Assembly (NCBI GenBank): GCA_017559955.1
Contig: JAFYPQ010000016.1
Span: 1-60,394 of the forward strand
DNA length: 60,394 nt
Direction: 5' to 3'
DNA from: Bacteroidales bacterium
GTDB lineage: Bacteria > Bacteroidota > Bacteroidia > Bacteroidales > G3-4614
Shown piece after piece: positions 1-10,526 of this stretch. A program made the translations under genes and the position numbers. Below the pieces are notes generated by a model. The model saw only the letters and a program-made list of their open reading frames with translations. It was not told the origin of the DNA and searched no databases. Positions within the stretch are counted from its first letter, which is position 1, and the number at the start of each line of letters is the position of its first letter.

Positions 1-96
1 TATTGCGCTTTCTGCAAAATAAGGTAAAATATTTTAATAATACAATACCTGTTTTTTACCTAAAATCCAGAAATTTAACTTTCTTGTTTCATTAGT

Positions 97-134
97 AAAA
101 AAAAGAGACAGTACCAATTTTTTGATACTGTCTC
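97..134 (-). terminator. Rho-independent terminator of leuS
   Basis: A perfect 9-base inverted repeat (GAGACAGTA at 105-113, TACTGTCTC at 126-134) is followed on the minus strand by a run of Ts (97-104). It lies 25 bases past the leuS stop codon. Bases 1-96 hold nothing I can recognise. Confidence 0.85.
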
Positions 135-158
135 AACTATCTATTATTATCCTATTTT

Positions 159-2927
159 TTAGATAACGATATTTACAAGTTTGTTAGGAACTACAATAAT
201 CTTTTTAGGAGTTTTTCCTTCCATCCATTTAGCTGATTGCTCTGCAGAAAGAACTGCTTTCTCAATCTCATCGCGTTGTGCATCAGCCGAGAACTCCATA
301 TTGAAACGCATTTTACCGTTAAACGATATTGCGTAGTTTATTGTACTCTCTTTTGTGAACTCTGCATTATATACAGGCCAAGGTGCATCGCAAACTGAAG
401 GCTCAAATCCCAATAGGCTCCATAGCTCCTCGCTTAAGTGAGGTGTGAATGGAGCAAGTAGAATTACAAGCTCTTTAAGAATTGCTTTTTTGCGACATTT
501 CAACGATGTAAGTTCGTTTACACATATCATAAATGCACTTACCGATGTATTGAATGAGAAATTCTCAATGTCAGAACCAACTTTGTTGATTAGTTTGTGC
601 AATGCTTTTAACTCCTCTGCTTTTGGATCTTCGTCGGTTACTGCCAATGTGTCTTTATCGTAGAACAAATTCCATAGTTTTTTTAAGAAACGGTGTACTC
701 CGTCAATTCCGTTTGTATCCCAAGGCTTGCTTTGCTCCAAAGGACCAAGGAACATTTCGTACAAACGAAGTGTGTCGGCTCCATAACGCTCGACAATATC
801 GTCGGGGTTTACTACGTTGAACATCGATTTTGACATCTTCTCAACAGCCCAACCACAAACATACTCTCCGTTCTCTAAAATAAACTCTGCATTTTTGTAT
901 TCAGGGTTCCAATTGCGGAATGCCTCAATATCCAAACGGTCGTTGCTTACAATGTTTACATCAACGTGGATAGGAGTTGTGTCGTATTCGCCTTTAAGGT
1001 TAAGTGAAACGAAAGTATTGGTATCTTTTATACGATATACAAAGTTTGAACGTCCTTGAATCATACCTTGGTTAACAAGTTTCTTGAATGGCTCGTCCTC
1101 GCATACAACGCCAAGGTCAAACAAGAATTTGTTCCAGAAACGGCTGTAAATCAAGTGCCCTGTTGCGTGCTCTGTTCCACCGATGTAAAGGTCAACATTT
1201 CTCCAGTACTCGTTAGCCTCTTTCGATACAAGTGCCTCTGGGTTGTGTGGATCCATATAACGCAAGTAGTATGCCGATGAACCTGCAAATCCGGGCATTG
1301 TGCATAACTCTAATGGATAGTGTTCTGCTGTCTCCCAATTTTTTGCACGTCCCAATGGCGGTTCGCCACTCTCTGTGGGTAGGTATTTGTCGATTTCGGG
1401 AAGTTGCAATGGTAGTTTTTCGTCGGGTAGCATATAGGGCATACCATCTTTGTAATATACAGGGAATGGCTCTCCCCAATATCTTTGACGGCTGAATATT
1501 GCATCTCGTAAACGATAGTTTACTTTTACTTTGCCAAGTTTGTTCTCTTTGATAAACTCTTTTGTTTTGGCAATAGCCTCTTTTACTTCAAGACCATTAA
1601 GATTTAGTCCGTTGCCCTCCGAGTTCATCATCTTTCCCTCTTTTGCATCGAAGCTCTCTTCTGAAACATCGCAGCCCTCAATCAATGGGATGATGGGTAG
1701 GTTGAATGTTTTTGCAAAAGCGTAGTCTCGGCTATCGTGTGCGGGAACAGCCATTATGGCTCCTGTTCCGTATCCTGCTAATACATAGTCGCTTATATAG
1801 ATGGGTATCTCTTTATTGTTTAGAGGGTTAATGGCATAAGCACCTGTAAAGACTCCGCTTACTTTGCGATCGGCTATACGCTCACGCTCGGTACGGTGCT
1901 TTATGCTCTCTAAATATTTGTCAACCTCTTCTTGTTGCTCTGCTGTAACAACTTGGTTTACATATTCGCTTTCGGGTGCCAATACCATAAATGTTACACC
2001 GAATATTGTGTCGGCACGAGTAGTGAATATTGTAAATACTACATCGGAGTTGGCAACCTTAAATTGCATCTCGGCTCCTTCGCTTCGTCCTATCCAATTG
2101 CGTTGTGTCTCTTTTAGAGAGTCGCTCCAATCGATTTTGTCGAGACCTTCCAATAGGCGTTGTGCATATGCAGATACTCTCAAACACCATTGACGCATAA
2201 CTTTTTGCTCGACGGGATATCCTCCACGAATTGATACTCCCTCGCTAACCTCGTCGTTTGCAAGTACGGTTCCCAATTTTGGACACCAGTTTACCATTGT
2301 ATCGCCAAGGTATGCAATGCGGTAATTAAGTAATATTTGCTCTTGCTCTATTTTGCTTTTTGCATTCCATTCTTCTGCCGAGAATGTCATCTCTTCGCCA
2401 CACGCTGCATTTAGGTTTTCGGTTCCCTCTTTGCTGAATTTTTCAATTAAAGAGGATATCGGCATTGCTTTATTCTCGGTATTGTCGTAGTAACTCATGA
2501 ACATTTGTTCAAAAGCCCATTGTGTCCAACGATAATAGCCTGGGTCGCATGTGCGAACCTCTCTGTTCCAATCAAAGCAGAAACCTATTTTGTCTAACTG
2601 ATTGCGATAGCGTTCGATATTCTTTTGTGTGGTAATTGCAGGATGTTGACCTGTTTGTATTGCATATTGTTCGGCGGGTAATCCGTATGCGTCGTAACCC
2701 ATTGGGTGCAATACGTTGAAACCTTTTAAACGTTTGTAACGAGCATAAATATCCGATGCAATGTATCCAAGTGGGTGCCCTACGTGTAATCCTGCTCCTG
2801 AAGGGTAGGGGAACATATCAAGAACGTAGAACTTTGGTTTTGATTCGTCCTCTTTTACACGATATGTGTCGTTGTCTCGCCAAAACTCTTGCCAACGTTG
2901 CTCTATTTCCCTAAAATTGTATTCCAT
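159..2927 (-). CDS. leuS: Leucyl-tRNA synthetase
   Basis: Class I aminoacyl-tRNA synthetase that charges tRNA-Leu in the cytoplasm. The 922-residue protein has the HIGH-type signature HVGH at 48-51 and KMSKS at 697-701, with the CP1 editing domain between them ([13 protein letters not shown] is a typical editing-site segment). The anticodon-binding helical domain and a small C-terminal domain follow. Length fits Bacteroidetes LeuRS, which is longer than the roughly 860 residues of the E. coli enzyme. The ATG at 2927 is the only start that keeps the family N-terminus. A TACCTTTG -7 box lies upstream at 2986-2979 and a strong hairpin terminator lies downstream, so the gene is probably transcribed alone or with the lipoprotein gene upstream. 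Confidence 0.97.
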   Translation of the reverse strand: MEYNFREIEQRWQEFWRDNDTYRVKEDESKPKFYVLDMFPYPSGAGLHVGHPLGYIASDIYARYKRLKGFNVLHPMGYDAYGLPAEQYAIQTGQHPAITTQKNIERYRNQLDKIGFCFDWNREVRTCDPGYYRWTQWAFEQMFMSYYDNTENKAMPISSLIEKFSKEGTENLNAACGEEMTFSAEEWNAKSKIEQEQILLNYRIAYLGDTMVNWCPKLGTVLANDEVSEGVSIRGGYPVEQKVMRQWCLRVSAYAQRLLEGLDKIDWSDSLKETQRNWIGRSEGAEMQFKVANSDVVFTIFTTRADTIFGVTFMVLAPESEYVNQVVTAEQQEEVDKYLESIKHRTERERIADRKVSGVFTGAYAINPLNNKEIPIYISDYVLAGYGTGAIMAVPAHDSRDYAFAKTFNLPIIPLIEGCDVSEESFDAKEGKMMNSEGNGLNLNGLEVKEAIAKTKEFIKENKLGKVKVNYRLRDAIFSRQRYWGEPFPVYYKDGMPYMLPDEKLPLQLPEIDKYLPTESGEPPLGRAKNWETAEHYPLELCTMPGFAGSSAYYLRYMDPHNPEALVSKEANEYWRNVDLYIGGTEHATGHLIYSRFWNKFLFDLGVVCEDEPFKKLVNQGMIQGRSNFVYRIKDTNTFVSLNLKGEYDTTPIHVDVNIVSNDRLDIEAFRNWNPEYKNAEFILENGEYVCGWAVEKMSKSMFNVVNPDDIVERYGADTLRLYEMFLGPLEQSKPWDTNGIDGVHRFLKKLWNLFYDKDTLAVTDEDPKAEELKALHKLINKVGSDIENFSFNTSVSAFMICVNELTSLKCRKKAILKELVILLAPFTPHLSEELWSLLGFEPSVCDAPWPVYNAEFTKESTINYAISFNGKMRFNMEFSADAQRDEIEKAVLSAEQSAKWMEGKTPKKIIVVPNKLVNIVI

Positions 2928-2978
2928 TTCGTTTGTTTATATATTGTTAATTTATATTCTGTTGTTATTTAAACCCTG

Positions 2979-2986
2979 CAAAGGTA
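2979..2986 (-). promoter_or_regulatory. Probable -7 promoter box of leuS
   Basis: Reading minus, TACCTTTG matches the Bacteroidetes -7 consensus TAnnTTTG, 52 bases before the leuS start. I see no clear -33 TTG at the expected spacing, so this is tentative. Confidence 0.4.
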
Positions 2987-3032
2987 GTCAATTTTATGGG
3001 TTCTTTTATAAACTTTTAATCATAAAATTTTT

Positions 3033-4976
3033 TTAAAACTTGGCAGATGGTCTATTTGAATATATAGGTTCGTTCTCTTCTGTTATCTCTTTGGGCTTGT
3101 TCGGGTCGTTCTTCGGCTTGTTTTTTATAAGTTCATAAGGCTTTTGTTTTGTAATAGGTGTCTCAAATACATTCCACGTTTGTTCAACATCCCAATTTGG
3201 CTTAAGCTCAATGAGTTTGGGGTAGTAATATACTTGTTCGGCTTGTTGCCTTTTGCCAAAGTTCCCTGTTGTGAATTTCTTATTGTTATCTGTGTCTATA
3301 ACTAATCTTACATAGTATTTGCCCGGTTTGACGTACGGGAATTCTGCTCCTCCGTTTTTTATTGTGGCGTATCGCACAGGTTTGTCTTTATTGTCTAATA
3401 ATTCGGCGAATGCCCCCGAAGTTACCCCTATTGTTTCGATATAAAGGTTCGAGTATTCCGAACTTTTCTTTACTTTAAAGTCGAGACTTGTGCTGTCGTT
3501 CGATAGTCCGTATATCGATGTGGCACAAGCAGAGTCAAGGGTAAGCATATATTTTTTCTCAAAGTCCCATTTGTGTTTTATTTTGTATCGGCGAGGAGAG
3601 AGTGTGTCCTGCTCTATTTCCCACTCTTTAACATCGGTCCATGTTGAATCGACCAAGGTTTTTAGCGATATAAGGCTTTGGTCTAATTTACTTAATGGAG
3701 CTCCAAATCTGATAGAAGGAGATGAGTATATATCTATTATGCCTGATATCGATTCGTCAAGTTCGAGACTCTCAACCTCTATTGTGTCTGTTTTTGCTTT
3801 GCGTCTGCGACGTTGTTGTGTTGTCTCCTCGTTGTTGGTGTTGTTTTTTGACATAGGACCCTCTCGATAGATAAAATTTAGAGTATCGCTTGCCGCTACT
3901 ATATTTAAAACAGAGTCGGTCTTTAAATAATCCGCAACTACCTGTATGGTGTCGAGTTCGTATGCAATAGAGTCGTTTATCCAAAAAGTAAGGGTATCGT
4001 TGGTCGAACTGCGTTCAACGATATACCAATCTTGTTTTGCTTCAAAATTAACTGGGGTGATATGCATCAGTTTGGTTGTTGCATCCGAAAGTGTTACCAA
4101 CAATCTCTCTCTGTCCCGTCTGTCGTGTTTTGAAAGGTATAGGGGCTTAAATCCTTCGTTGAATGAGAATAAGACTAACGAGTCGGGGAAAAAACGGGTT
4201 GTGCTGTGCGTCATAACAGTATCGATTATGGTGCGGGTTGTGTCGCTGTATATGGTATCGATATGCGATGTTACCGTTGCCGAGGGGATTATAACCTCGT
4301 CTAAAAAGGCTATATCTTCGGTAGGTGCGTTAAATTTGTAATTGCGGTCGGCATCTTTAACTCCATATATTTTATATTTCCCTTCTGCCAAGTTTTTTAT
4401 TGTAAATTTTCCGTATATATCGCTTCGTGTAACACGGGCGAAGGGGAGTGTTGTGAATGCAGTGTCGTTGTCGGCAGGATGTAGTCCTATGGTCATTCCT
4501 GTAATTGGTTCTAAGTCGATAGCGTTCAATATGGTTCCCGATATTTGAAGAGAATCGATTTTTTCTCCTGTGGAAAAGGCTAAGCTAAAACCATTTAAGA
4601 TGTTGCCTTCGTTGTTGTCCTTAATGGCACTTCCGAAATCAATTGTATATGAAGTGTTGGGTAGCAGAGAGTCGATTAATTCAATGTCGATTCTTTTAAG
4701 ATTTGCTTTTATTTTGGGCATCTCTTTTTGAGGAGGAGATATTATTACATTCTCCGATGGGTTGTCTAATTGTATGTTCTCGTCAAATTCCAATGTTAAT
4801 TTATTATTCCCAACCTCTGTTTGGTTGGGAGCGGGGTTGCTCTTTTTAAAAACGGGAGGTGTGTAATCTCGAGGCCCTCCTGTGGGGGTGCCGATGCTCG
4901 CACACGATACAATTATAATGGTTGACGCTATTATTGAAAACAGACGTGTTATGATTTTTATATAACTCTTTTTCAT
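3033..4976 (-). CDS. Lipoprotein with Ig-like (Big_5/SbsA-type) domain
   Basis: A 647-residue exported lipoprotein. The N-terminus is a signal peptide ending in a lipobox (IIIVSCAS, cysteine near 25), followed by the segment TPTGGPRDYTPPVF that is typical of a Bacteroidetes lipoprotein family with an N-terminal bacterial Ig-like domain (about residues 40-135). Around 140-230 comes a carboxypeptidase-regulatory-like beta fold (YGKFTIKNLAEGKYKIYGVKD). The remainder is beta-rich with no catalytic motif, and a basic, glutamine-rich patch lies near 385. The role is unknown in this family; it probably faces the periplasm or the surface. It lies 105 bases upstream of leuS on the same strand. An imperfect -7 box (TAACTTTA on minus, 5004-4997) is the only promoter hint. 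Confidence 0.85.
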   Translation of the reverse strand: MKKSYIKIITRLFSIIASTIIIVSCASIGTPTGGPRDYTPPVFKKSNPAPNQTEVGNNKLTLEFDENIQLDNPSENVIISPPQKEMPKIKANLKRIDIELIDSLLPNTSYTIDFGSAIKDNNEGNILNGFSLAFSTGEKIDSLQISGTILNAIDLEPITGMTIGLHPADNDTAFTTLPFARVTRSDIYGKFTIKNLAEGKYKIYGVKDADRNYKFNAPTEDIAFLDEVIIPSATVTSHIDTIYSDTTRTIIDTVMTHSTTRFFPDSLVLFSFNEGFKPLYLSKHDRRDRERLLVTLSDATTKLMHITPVNFEAKQDWYIVERSSTNDTLTFWINDSIAYELDTIQVVADYLKTDSVLNIVAASDTLNFIYREGPMSKNNTNNEETTQQRRRRKAKTDTIEVESLELDESISGIIDIYSSPSIRFGAPLSKLDQSLISLKTLVDSTWTDVKEWEIEQDTLSPRRYKIKHKWDFEKKYMLTLDSACATSIYGLSNDSTSLDFKVKKSSEYSNLYIETIGVTSGAFAELLDNKDKPVRYATIKNGGAEFPYVKPGKYYVRLVIDTDNNKKFTTGNFGKRQQAEQVYYYPKLIELKPNWDVEQTWNVFETPITKQKPYELIKNKPKNDPNKPKEITEENEPIYSNRPSAKF

Positions 4977-5089
4977 TCTTTACTTCGAAATTTGGGTGTA
5001 AAGTTAATCATAAACCCCCATTTATTGTTCATTTTGTTACTAAAATAGAGAATGTGTGCTGCAAAAATTCATTTATCGTAATAAATTTA

Positions 5090-5119
5090 TTGTCATAAAA
5101 GAAAAAAGTTCTATCTTTG
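5090..5119 (+). promoter_or_regulatory. Bacteroidetes-type promoter of secDF
   Basis: TTG at 5090-5092 and TATCTTTG at 5112-5119 are separated by 19 bases, which matches the -33/-7 pattern of the Bacteroidetes primary sigma factor. About 68 bases of leader remain before the secDF ATG. Confidence 0.75.
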
Positions 5120-5187
5120 CACGATATTGAAATAATGCCCCTTAATATTAGGAGTAGAGGAATATAACTGAAAAACATTAATATATT

Positions 5188-8025
5188 ATGCAAAACAAAG
5201 GATTTATTAGAGTATTTGCGGTACTACTGACTTTGGTATGTTTGTTTTACTTATCATTCTCAATAGTAACAAACCGTAAAATTAAAGAAGCCGAAGAGTT
5301 TGCTGCAGGAGATGATAGAAAGTATGCCGAGTTCATCGACTCAATCTCTTCTGAGGAAATCTATTTTGGCTACACATTTAAAGAGTGTCAAGAGATGGGT
5401 GTAGGTCTTGGATTGGACCTTAAAGGAGGTATGACAGTAACTCTTCAAGTATCAGTAGATGAGGTGCTTCGTAAACTTTCAAACAATACCCAGGATGAAA
5501 ACTTCAATTTAGCCCTTGAAAAAACAATGGCTCAACGATTGGATGGAGGAAGTTTCTTGGAAATTTTCATGGACGAGTACAAGAAGATAGATGAGGATAT
5601 TCAATTGGCATCGATTTTCGCTAATGCATCTAATCGTGGTAAAATAGATCCAAGTGATTCAAACGAGCAAGTTCTTTCTGTGTTGGAGAAAGAGATTGAC
5701 GACGTTGTAACAAGTACTGTAGAGGTATTGCGTAAACGTATCGACCAATATGGTGTTGTATCTCCAAATATCCAAAAAATTGCAGGATCAGGACGTATCT
5801 TGATTGAGTTGCCCGGTGTTAAAGAGCCTGAGCGTGTAGAGAAACTTCTTCAAGGAAGTGCAAACTTAGAGTTCTGGGAAACATATAACTATGAGCAAAT
5901 TGCACCATCGTTGATGGCTGCTGATGCTAAAATGCAAGAGATTGCTAAGGCTGAGAACGATAGCATTGTTCCATTTACTTTGCTTTCTGTTTTAAATCCT
6001 TCAAATACTCCGGGAAGCCCTGTATTGGGTTATGCATTTGATAAAGATAGAGCAGCAGTTGATAGTATGTTGGCTGTACCACAAGTAAAAGAGGCTCTCC
6101 CTTCTGATCTTGTACTTCGTTGGAGTGTGAAACCAATTGATGAGAAATCAAAAGTTTATCAATTAATAGCACTAAAAGCAACTCCTTCAGGAAAACCTTC
6201 TCTTGGAGAGGAAGATATTATTAAGGATGCAAGCGACGACTTTGAGCGTATATCAAACCAACCCGTGGTTAGTATGAGTATGACTGAGGTTGCTGCTGAG
6301 AAATGGGCTCAAATCACAAGAGAGAATATAAATCGTTGTATCGCAATCGTGCTTGACAACCAAGTATATTCATTCCCTGTTGTTAATACTGAAATTACAG
6401 GTGGTAACTCTCAAATTTCAGGAAACTTTACAGTGGCTGAGGCAAAAGACCTTGCTACAGTGCTTAAATCAGGTAAGATGTCTGCTTCGGTAGAGGTTAA
6501 ACAAAAAGCGGTTATTGGTCCCTCATTGGGTCAAGAGGCAATCGATAGCGGTATATTGTCATTTATATTGGCTATTGCATTGTTAATGTTATATATGATA
6601 GCTGTATATGGTATTACTCCCGGTTTGGTAGCTAACATCGCTCTTATTATTAACTTGTTCTTTACTGTCGGTATCTTGGCGTCATTCCAAGCAGTATTAA
6701 CACTGTCAGGTATTGCCGGACTTGTGTTATCGCTTGCAATTGCTGTCGATGCAAACGTGCTTATTTATGAGCGTGCAAAAGAGGAGTTACGTGGAGGAAA
6801 ATCACTTGCAGGTTCAATTGCCGATGGTTACAAAAATGCATTCTCTGCAATCTTTGACTCGAATATCACATCAGTTATTACAGGTATAATCTTGTTCATA
6901 TTCGGAACAGGACCTATCAAAGGTTTTGCAACAACTCTTATAATAGGTATTATAGTTTCGTTCTTTACAGCGGTATTCTTGACTCGTCTATTCTATGAGT
7001 TTGCATTATCTAAAAACTGGATTAAGAACTTGTCGTTCTCAACTCCTTTGACTAAAAACTTCCTTACAAATACAAATATAAACTTCTTAAAGAAGAAAGC
7101 TTTTGCTTTTGTTGTATTTGCAATAATTGCTATTGGAGGTGTTGCTTCATTGTCAACTTTAGGATTAGATAAAGGAATTGATTTTACAGGAGGTCGTAAT
7201 TATGTAATCGCTCTTAACGAGGATGTAAATACCCAAGAGATTGCTTCTATGGTTCGTGAGCAATTTGCAGATGAAGAGGGTGTTGACGTATCGGTAATTA
7301 CTATCGGAGATGCTAATCAAGTTCGTGTATCTACAAACTATAAGATAGCAGATAACAATCCTGAGGTTGAGACTTTGATTTTGGATAAACTATACACAGC
7401 TTTGCAACCCAAACTTGGAGATGTAACTCTTGATGAGTTCAAATCTCAAGAGTCAGGTATTGTAGCAAGTATCGAGAAGGTTGATAACTCAATCGCTAAA
7501 GAGATTGCTTATGGTGCAATTTGGGCGGTAATTTTATCATTGTTCGCTATTGCATTGTATGTATTGTTGCGTTTCCGTGATATAGCATTCAGTATCGGAA
7601 CTTTGGTTGCATTGACATTTGATGCATTGTTTATATTGTCATTCTATTCATTGTTCAGTGGATTGTTGCCATTCTCAATGGAGATCGACCAAGCATTTAT
7701 TGCTGCAATTTTGACAGTTATCGGTTACTCTGTTAACGACAAAGTGGTTGTATTTGACCGTATCCGTGAGGAGACAGGATTGTATCCTAAACGTGAAAAA
7801 CTATCATTGTTTAATAATGCTCTTAACGCAACATTGTCTCGTACTATAAATACTTCATTAAGTACTGTATTGGTATTGTTGTGTATGTTCATCTTAGGTG
7901 GTGATACAATCAGAAGCTTTATCTTTGCAATGACAATAGGTGTCGTTTCTGGTACTATTTCAACATTGTTCTTGGCTGTTCCTACAGCTTATACAATCTT
8001 GAATAAAAAGGCTAAAAAAGCATAA
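5188..8025 (+). CDS. secDF: Protein translocase subunit SecDF (fused SecD-SecF)
   Basis: Inner-membrane component that uses the proton gradient to help pull exported proteins through SecYEG. At 945 residues it is a natural fusion of SecD and SecF, usual in Bacteroidetes. One membrane segment at the N-terminus (about 8-27) is followed by the D1 motif LDLKGGM (76-82), a large periplasmic P1 domain, five membrane segments (about 455-620), then SecF with its own first membrane segment (about 635-655), the motif DFTGG (665-669), a periplasmic loop and the last five segments. It is transcribed alone, between a clear promoter and a strong terminator, and converges with pgpH. Confidence 0.96.
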   Translation: MQNKGFIRVFAVLLTLVCLFYLSFSIVTNRKIKEAEEFAAGDDRKYAEFIDSISSEEIYFGYTFKECQEMGVGLGLDLKGGMTVTLQVSVDEVLRKLSNNTQDENFNLALEKTMAQRLDGGSFLEIFMDEYKKIDEDIQLASIFANASNRGKIDPSDSNEQVLSVLEKEIDDVVTSTVEVLRKRIDQYGVVSPNIQKIAGSGRILIELPGVKEPERVEKLLQGSANLEFWETYNYEQIAPSLMAADAKMQEIAKAENDSIVPFTLLSVLNPSNTPGSPVLGYAFDKDRAAVDSMLAVPQVKEALPSDLVLRWSVKPIDEKSKVYQLIALKATPSGKPSLGEEDIIKDASDDFERISNQPVVSMSMTEVAAEKWAQITRENINRCIAIVLDNQVYSFPVVNTEITGGNSQISGNFTVAEAKDLATVLKSGKMSASVEVKQKAVIGPSLGQEAIDSGILSFILAIALLMLYMIAVYGITPGLVANIALIINLFFTVGILASFQAVLTLSGIAGLVLSLAIAVDANVLIYERAKEELRGGKSLAGSIADGYKNAFSAIFDSNITSVITGIILFIFGTGPIKGFATTLIIGIIVSFFTAVFLTRLFYEFALSKNWIKNLSFSTPLTKNFLTNTNINFLKKKAFAFVVFAIIAIGGVASLSTLGLDKGIDFTGGRNYVIALNEDVNTQEIASMVREQFADEEGVDVSVITIGDANQVRVSTNYKIADNNPEVETLILDKLYTALQPKLGDVTLDEFKSQESGIVASIEKVDNSIAKEIAYGAIWAVILSLFAIALYVLLRFRDIAFSIGTLVALTFDALFILSFYSLFSGLLPFSMEIDQAFIAAILTVIGYSVNDKVVVFDRIREETGLYPKREKLSLFNNALNATLSRTINTSLSTVLVLLCMFILGGDTIRSFIFAMTIGVVSGTISTLFLAVPTAYTILNKKAKKA

Positions 8026-8050
8026 TTATAGCAATATATTATATGGATGA

Positions 8051-8081
8051 AGAGGAGCAATGCGTTTGCTCCTCTTTTTTT
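8051..8081 (+). terminator. Rho-independent terminator of secDF
   Basis: A perfect 10-base stem (AGAGGAGCAA at 8051-8060, TTGCTCCTCT at 8066-8075) with a 5-base loop is followed by a T run, 25 bases after the secDF stop. Confidence 0.9.
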
Positions 8082-8380
8082 GTATTGTAATATCTTGCAT
8101 AGATGATGAGTGCGTACCATAAATGGATATAAATATTATTGTTTCTCTTCTCTCTAAGGAGGGTAAGAATAAGCTTAAACGGGTTTGTTAAAGTCTATTA
8201 TTGTCTGAAACAAGAGTATTACAGAACTTCTTACATTGTGTGTACAATCTTAATCTTCTTGCAGCTATTCTTATCGATGGATAACACCAGCTCTTCTAAT
8301 ACCGATAGATTTGGATACAAAACGCTTTTTAGCTTTCAACCTGTTTTATTGACTATATGCTTCCTGTTTCAATATAATAG

Positions 8381-8413
8381 AATAGGGTGTACTCTTTTAT
8401 GAGACACCCTATT
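8381..8413. repeat. Intergenic inverted repeat
   Basis: AATAGGGTGT (8381-8390) pairs perfectly with ACACCCTATT (8404-8413), and inner CTC/GAG pairs extend the stem past one bulged base. It lies in the roughly 450-base gap between convergent secDF and pgpH. No convincing gene is present in that gap. The hairpin may be a terminator-like structure or a scar of an insertion-sequence end. Confidence 0.6.
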
Positions 8414-8433
8414 GCTGTGATACTTACCAAGGG

Positions 8434-8454
8434 GCTGTTTAAATTTTAAACAGC
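8434..8454. repeat. Palindrome just downstream of pgpH
   Basis: GCTGTTTAAA (8434-8443), one base, then TTTAAACAGC (8445-8454): a perfect 10-base inverted repeat starting 19 bases past the pgpH stop. There is no clear T run on the minus strand, so it is at best a weak terminator for the pgpH operon. Confidence 0.55.
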
Positions 8455-8472
8455 TTCTAAAAAGATCTGTTG

Positions 8473-10503
8473 TTATCTCTTTTCTTCGGGATAACTTATA
8501 CGTGGATGATATATAGCCTCTAATCGTTTAATTAATACAGAACGGATTTCGGAAACATTACGGAATGTCAGAGGTGTTTCAGATAATTCTCCGTCGGCAA
8601 TAATATCGTCAATGGTATTGTTTACGATTTTACTCAACGTCTCAATTGAGTACTCTTTGAGAGAGCGAGATTTCGCTTCTACTATATCGGCAATCATCAA
8701 TATTCCCTCCTCTTTTGTTCGAGGCTTTGGTCCCTCGTATGTGAATAGTGATTCGTCAATCTCTTCGTCGGGATGCTCGTTTTTATACATTGTATAAAAA
8801 TATTTGGCTTTATTATTGCCATGGTGTGTGGCAATAAATCCTTTAACAGATTCGGGAATTTTGTAGCTTTTCGCCAAATTTAGTCCCTCTTTTACGTGCG
8901 ATATTATTATGCGGGCACTCTCCTTGTATGAAAGGTTGTCGTGAGGGTTAATGCCGTGTTGGTTTTCGGTAAAGAATATTGGGTTTACGCTTTTGCCAAT
9001 ATCGTGATATAGGGCTCCGGTTCTTACCAATAGAGCATTTGCTCCGATTGCATTGGCGGCTTCGGCTGCTAAGTTTGCAACTTGTGTTGCGTGTTGGAAA
9101 GTGCCGGGACACTTCTCTGACAGAGATTTAAGAAGAGGGGAGTTAAGGTCGCATAATTCAACCAACATTACGTTTGATGTAAATCCCCATATCTTCTCAA
9201 TTATATATACGAATAAATAAGAGAAGAGCAGCATAAAGCAGTTTATGCCTATAAATATAAACATCTCTGCATTAAGTTTGCTGATGTCGCCTTCGCTCAT
9301 TAAAGTATATCCGATGTATGTTACGCAGTAGGCTGTCAGTATCAACATAACACTGCGGAATAGCTGAGAACGTTTTGTCAGCTCTTTCAAAGAGTATATA
9401 GCAGTCATACTGACTACTATTTGTAATATTACATACTCTATGGGGAAGGGTGATGCCCAGCACGAAAGCATTATTGAAATCAAACTTGCGTATAATGCAG
9501 TTCGGGTATCCATAAAGGTTACTATGATTATTGGAAGAACGGCAAAAGGAACCATATAAATACCAAGCAACCATCTTTGAGATATTAGGTATGAAGCTAT
9601 GGTAATTGTCAATACCATAAGCATTAATAACGATAACTGTCTGATATTATTGAATATTCTGCGACGGAAGAGAGCAAGGAAGAGATACAAGAATGAATAA
9701 ATTATTATTACCATTATACTCTCGCCTCCGAGGACATATAGACTCTTATCAAATTTGCCTTCGGTTCGTAATGTCTTTTTTTCGTATGATTTTAAAATTC
9801 GGTAAATGTCGTGAGTAACGATAACGCCTCGGTCTATTATTCTTTCGCCCTTTTGCACCATTCCTGCCGTAGGCTCTATGCTTTGAATAATCTCATTAAA
9901 GAACTTATTGGTTGTGGCTGTATCGTATAGTAAGTTGGGCTCTATATATAGGTTTAGATTTTTTTGGCTGATAGCCTCTTTTACTTCGGGGGTATGGCTG
10001 TTACGTATCATTAACTCATATGCCATACGAGGTGTTAGTAAATTTTTTGTGCTGTATTCCTCCGATTCCGAGCCTTTTCGGATTCTTATAAATTGCTTTT
10101 CCTCTCGTTTTAAATCTTCGTAAATTTCTACATCAACAACACCCTGTTTGTATGCCATTCTTAACAATCCTTCTATCTTTTGATATATTAGGGCAGAATC
10201 AAGGTCGTTTGTTATGTTGTTTGCTCTGAAATCGGCAATTTCGTTATTTTCTCTCTCTTTGTCGCTAATAAAAAAAGGAGTAAAGTTCTTACTTGCGTTG
10301 TCGTACTCAATTGAAAGCTCTTTGTCGCTTTTATATACAGGAAAGTCGAAAGGGGCTGTAAGTAATCCGTATCTCCAAGGTTTTCCCTCTTCGAAATGGT
10401 ACCTGAATTGTTTTTCTCGTGGAATAAAACCTATTGTGAGTATTACAGCTGTTATAAAGAATAGAGTTCTCCAAATAATTTTGCTAAAATTTCCTCTCTT
10501 CAT
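8473..10503 (-). CDS. pgpH: 7TM-HD phosphohydrolase, probable c-di-AMP phosphodiesterase
   Basis: Membrane protein of the PgpH family, which hydrolyses cyclic di-AMP to pApA. One membrane segment near the N-terminus is followed by an extracytoplasmic 7TMR-HDED domain (to about 260), about seven membrane segments (265-465) and a cytoplasmic HD domain with H471 (HATQV), H500-D501 (HDIGK) and the later HVKEG and HHG motifs that make up the metal site. The open frame can be extended to a TTG at 10518, but the ATG at 10503 gives the sequence MKRGNFSKI and is preferred; the gap to relA is then 23 bases. It is last in the cluster LRR-ispH-pfkA-relA-pgpH. The diadenylate cyclase cdaA lies at 28972. 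Substrate is inferred from the family. Confidence 0.88.
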   Translation of the reverse strand: MKRGNFSKIIWRTLFFITAVILTIGFIPREKQFRYHFEEGKPWRYGLLTAPFDFPVYKSDKELSIEYDNASKNFTPFFISDKERENNEIADFRANNITNDLDSALIYQKIEGLLRMAYKQGVVDVEIYEDLKREEKQFIRIRKGSESEEYSTKNLLTPRMAYELMIRNSHTPEVKEAISQKNLNLYIEPNLLYDTATTNKFFNEIIQSIEPTAGMVQKGERIIDRGVIVTHDIYRILKSYEKKTLRTEGKFDKSLYVLGGESIMVIIIYSFLYLFLALFRRRIFNNIRQLSLLMLMVLTITIASYLISQRWLLGIYMVPFAVLPIIIVTFMDTRTALYASLISIMLSCWASPFPIEYVILQIVVSMTAIYSLKELTKRSQLFRSVMLILTAYCVTYIGYTLMSEGDISKLNAEMFIFIGINCFMLLFSYLFVYIIEKIWGFTSNVMLVELCDLNSPLLKSLSEKCPGTFQHATQVANLAAEAANAIGANALLVRTGALYHDIGKSVNPIFFTENQHGINPHDNLSYKESARIIISHVKEGLNLAKSYKIPESVKGFIATHHGNNKAKYFYTMYKNEHPDEEIDESLFTYEGPKPRTKEEGILMIADIVEAKSRSLKEYSIETLSKIVNNTIDDIIADGELSETPLTFRNVSEIRSVLIKRLEAIYHPRISYPEEKR

Positions 10504-10526
10504 AATTAATCTTTTCAAATCTGTTA

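Noticed and set aside
3490..3870. 126-residue open frame opposite the lipoprotein gene
   Set aside because: It is a mirror of the strongly supported minus-strand gene and has no recognisable domain or start signal.
8139..8402. 87-residue open frame between secDF and pgpH
   Set aside because: No family likeness, poor start context, and it runs into an inverted repeat; composition looks like non-coding DNA.
10504..10518. TTG start five codons upstream for pgpH
   Set aside because: An ATG at 10503 gives a good N-terminus; the TTG reading adds nothing conserved.
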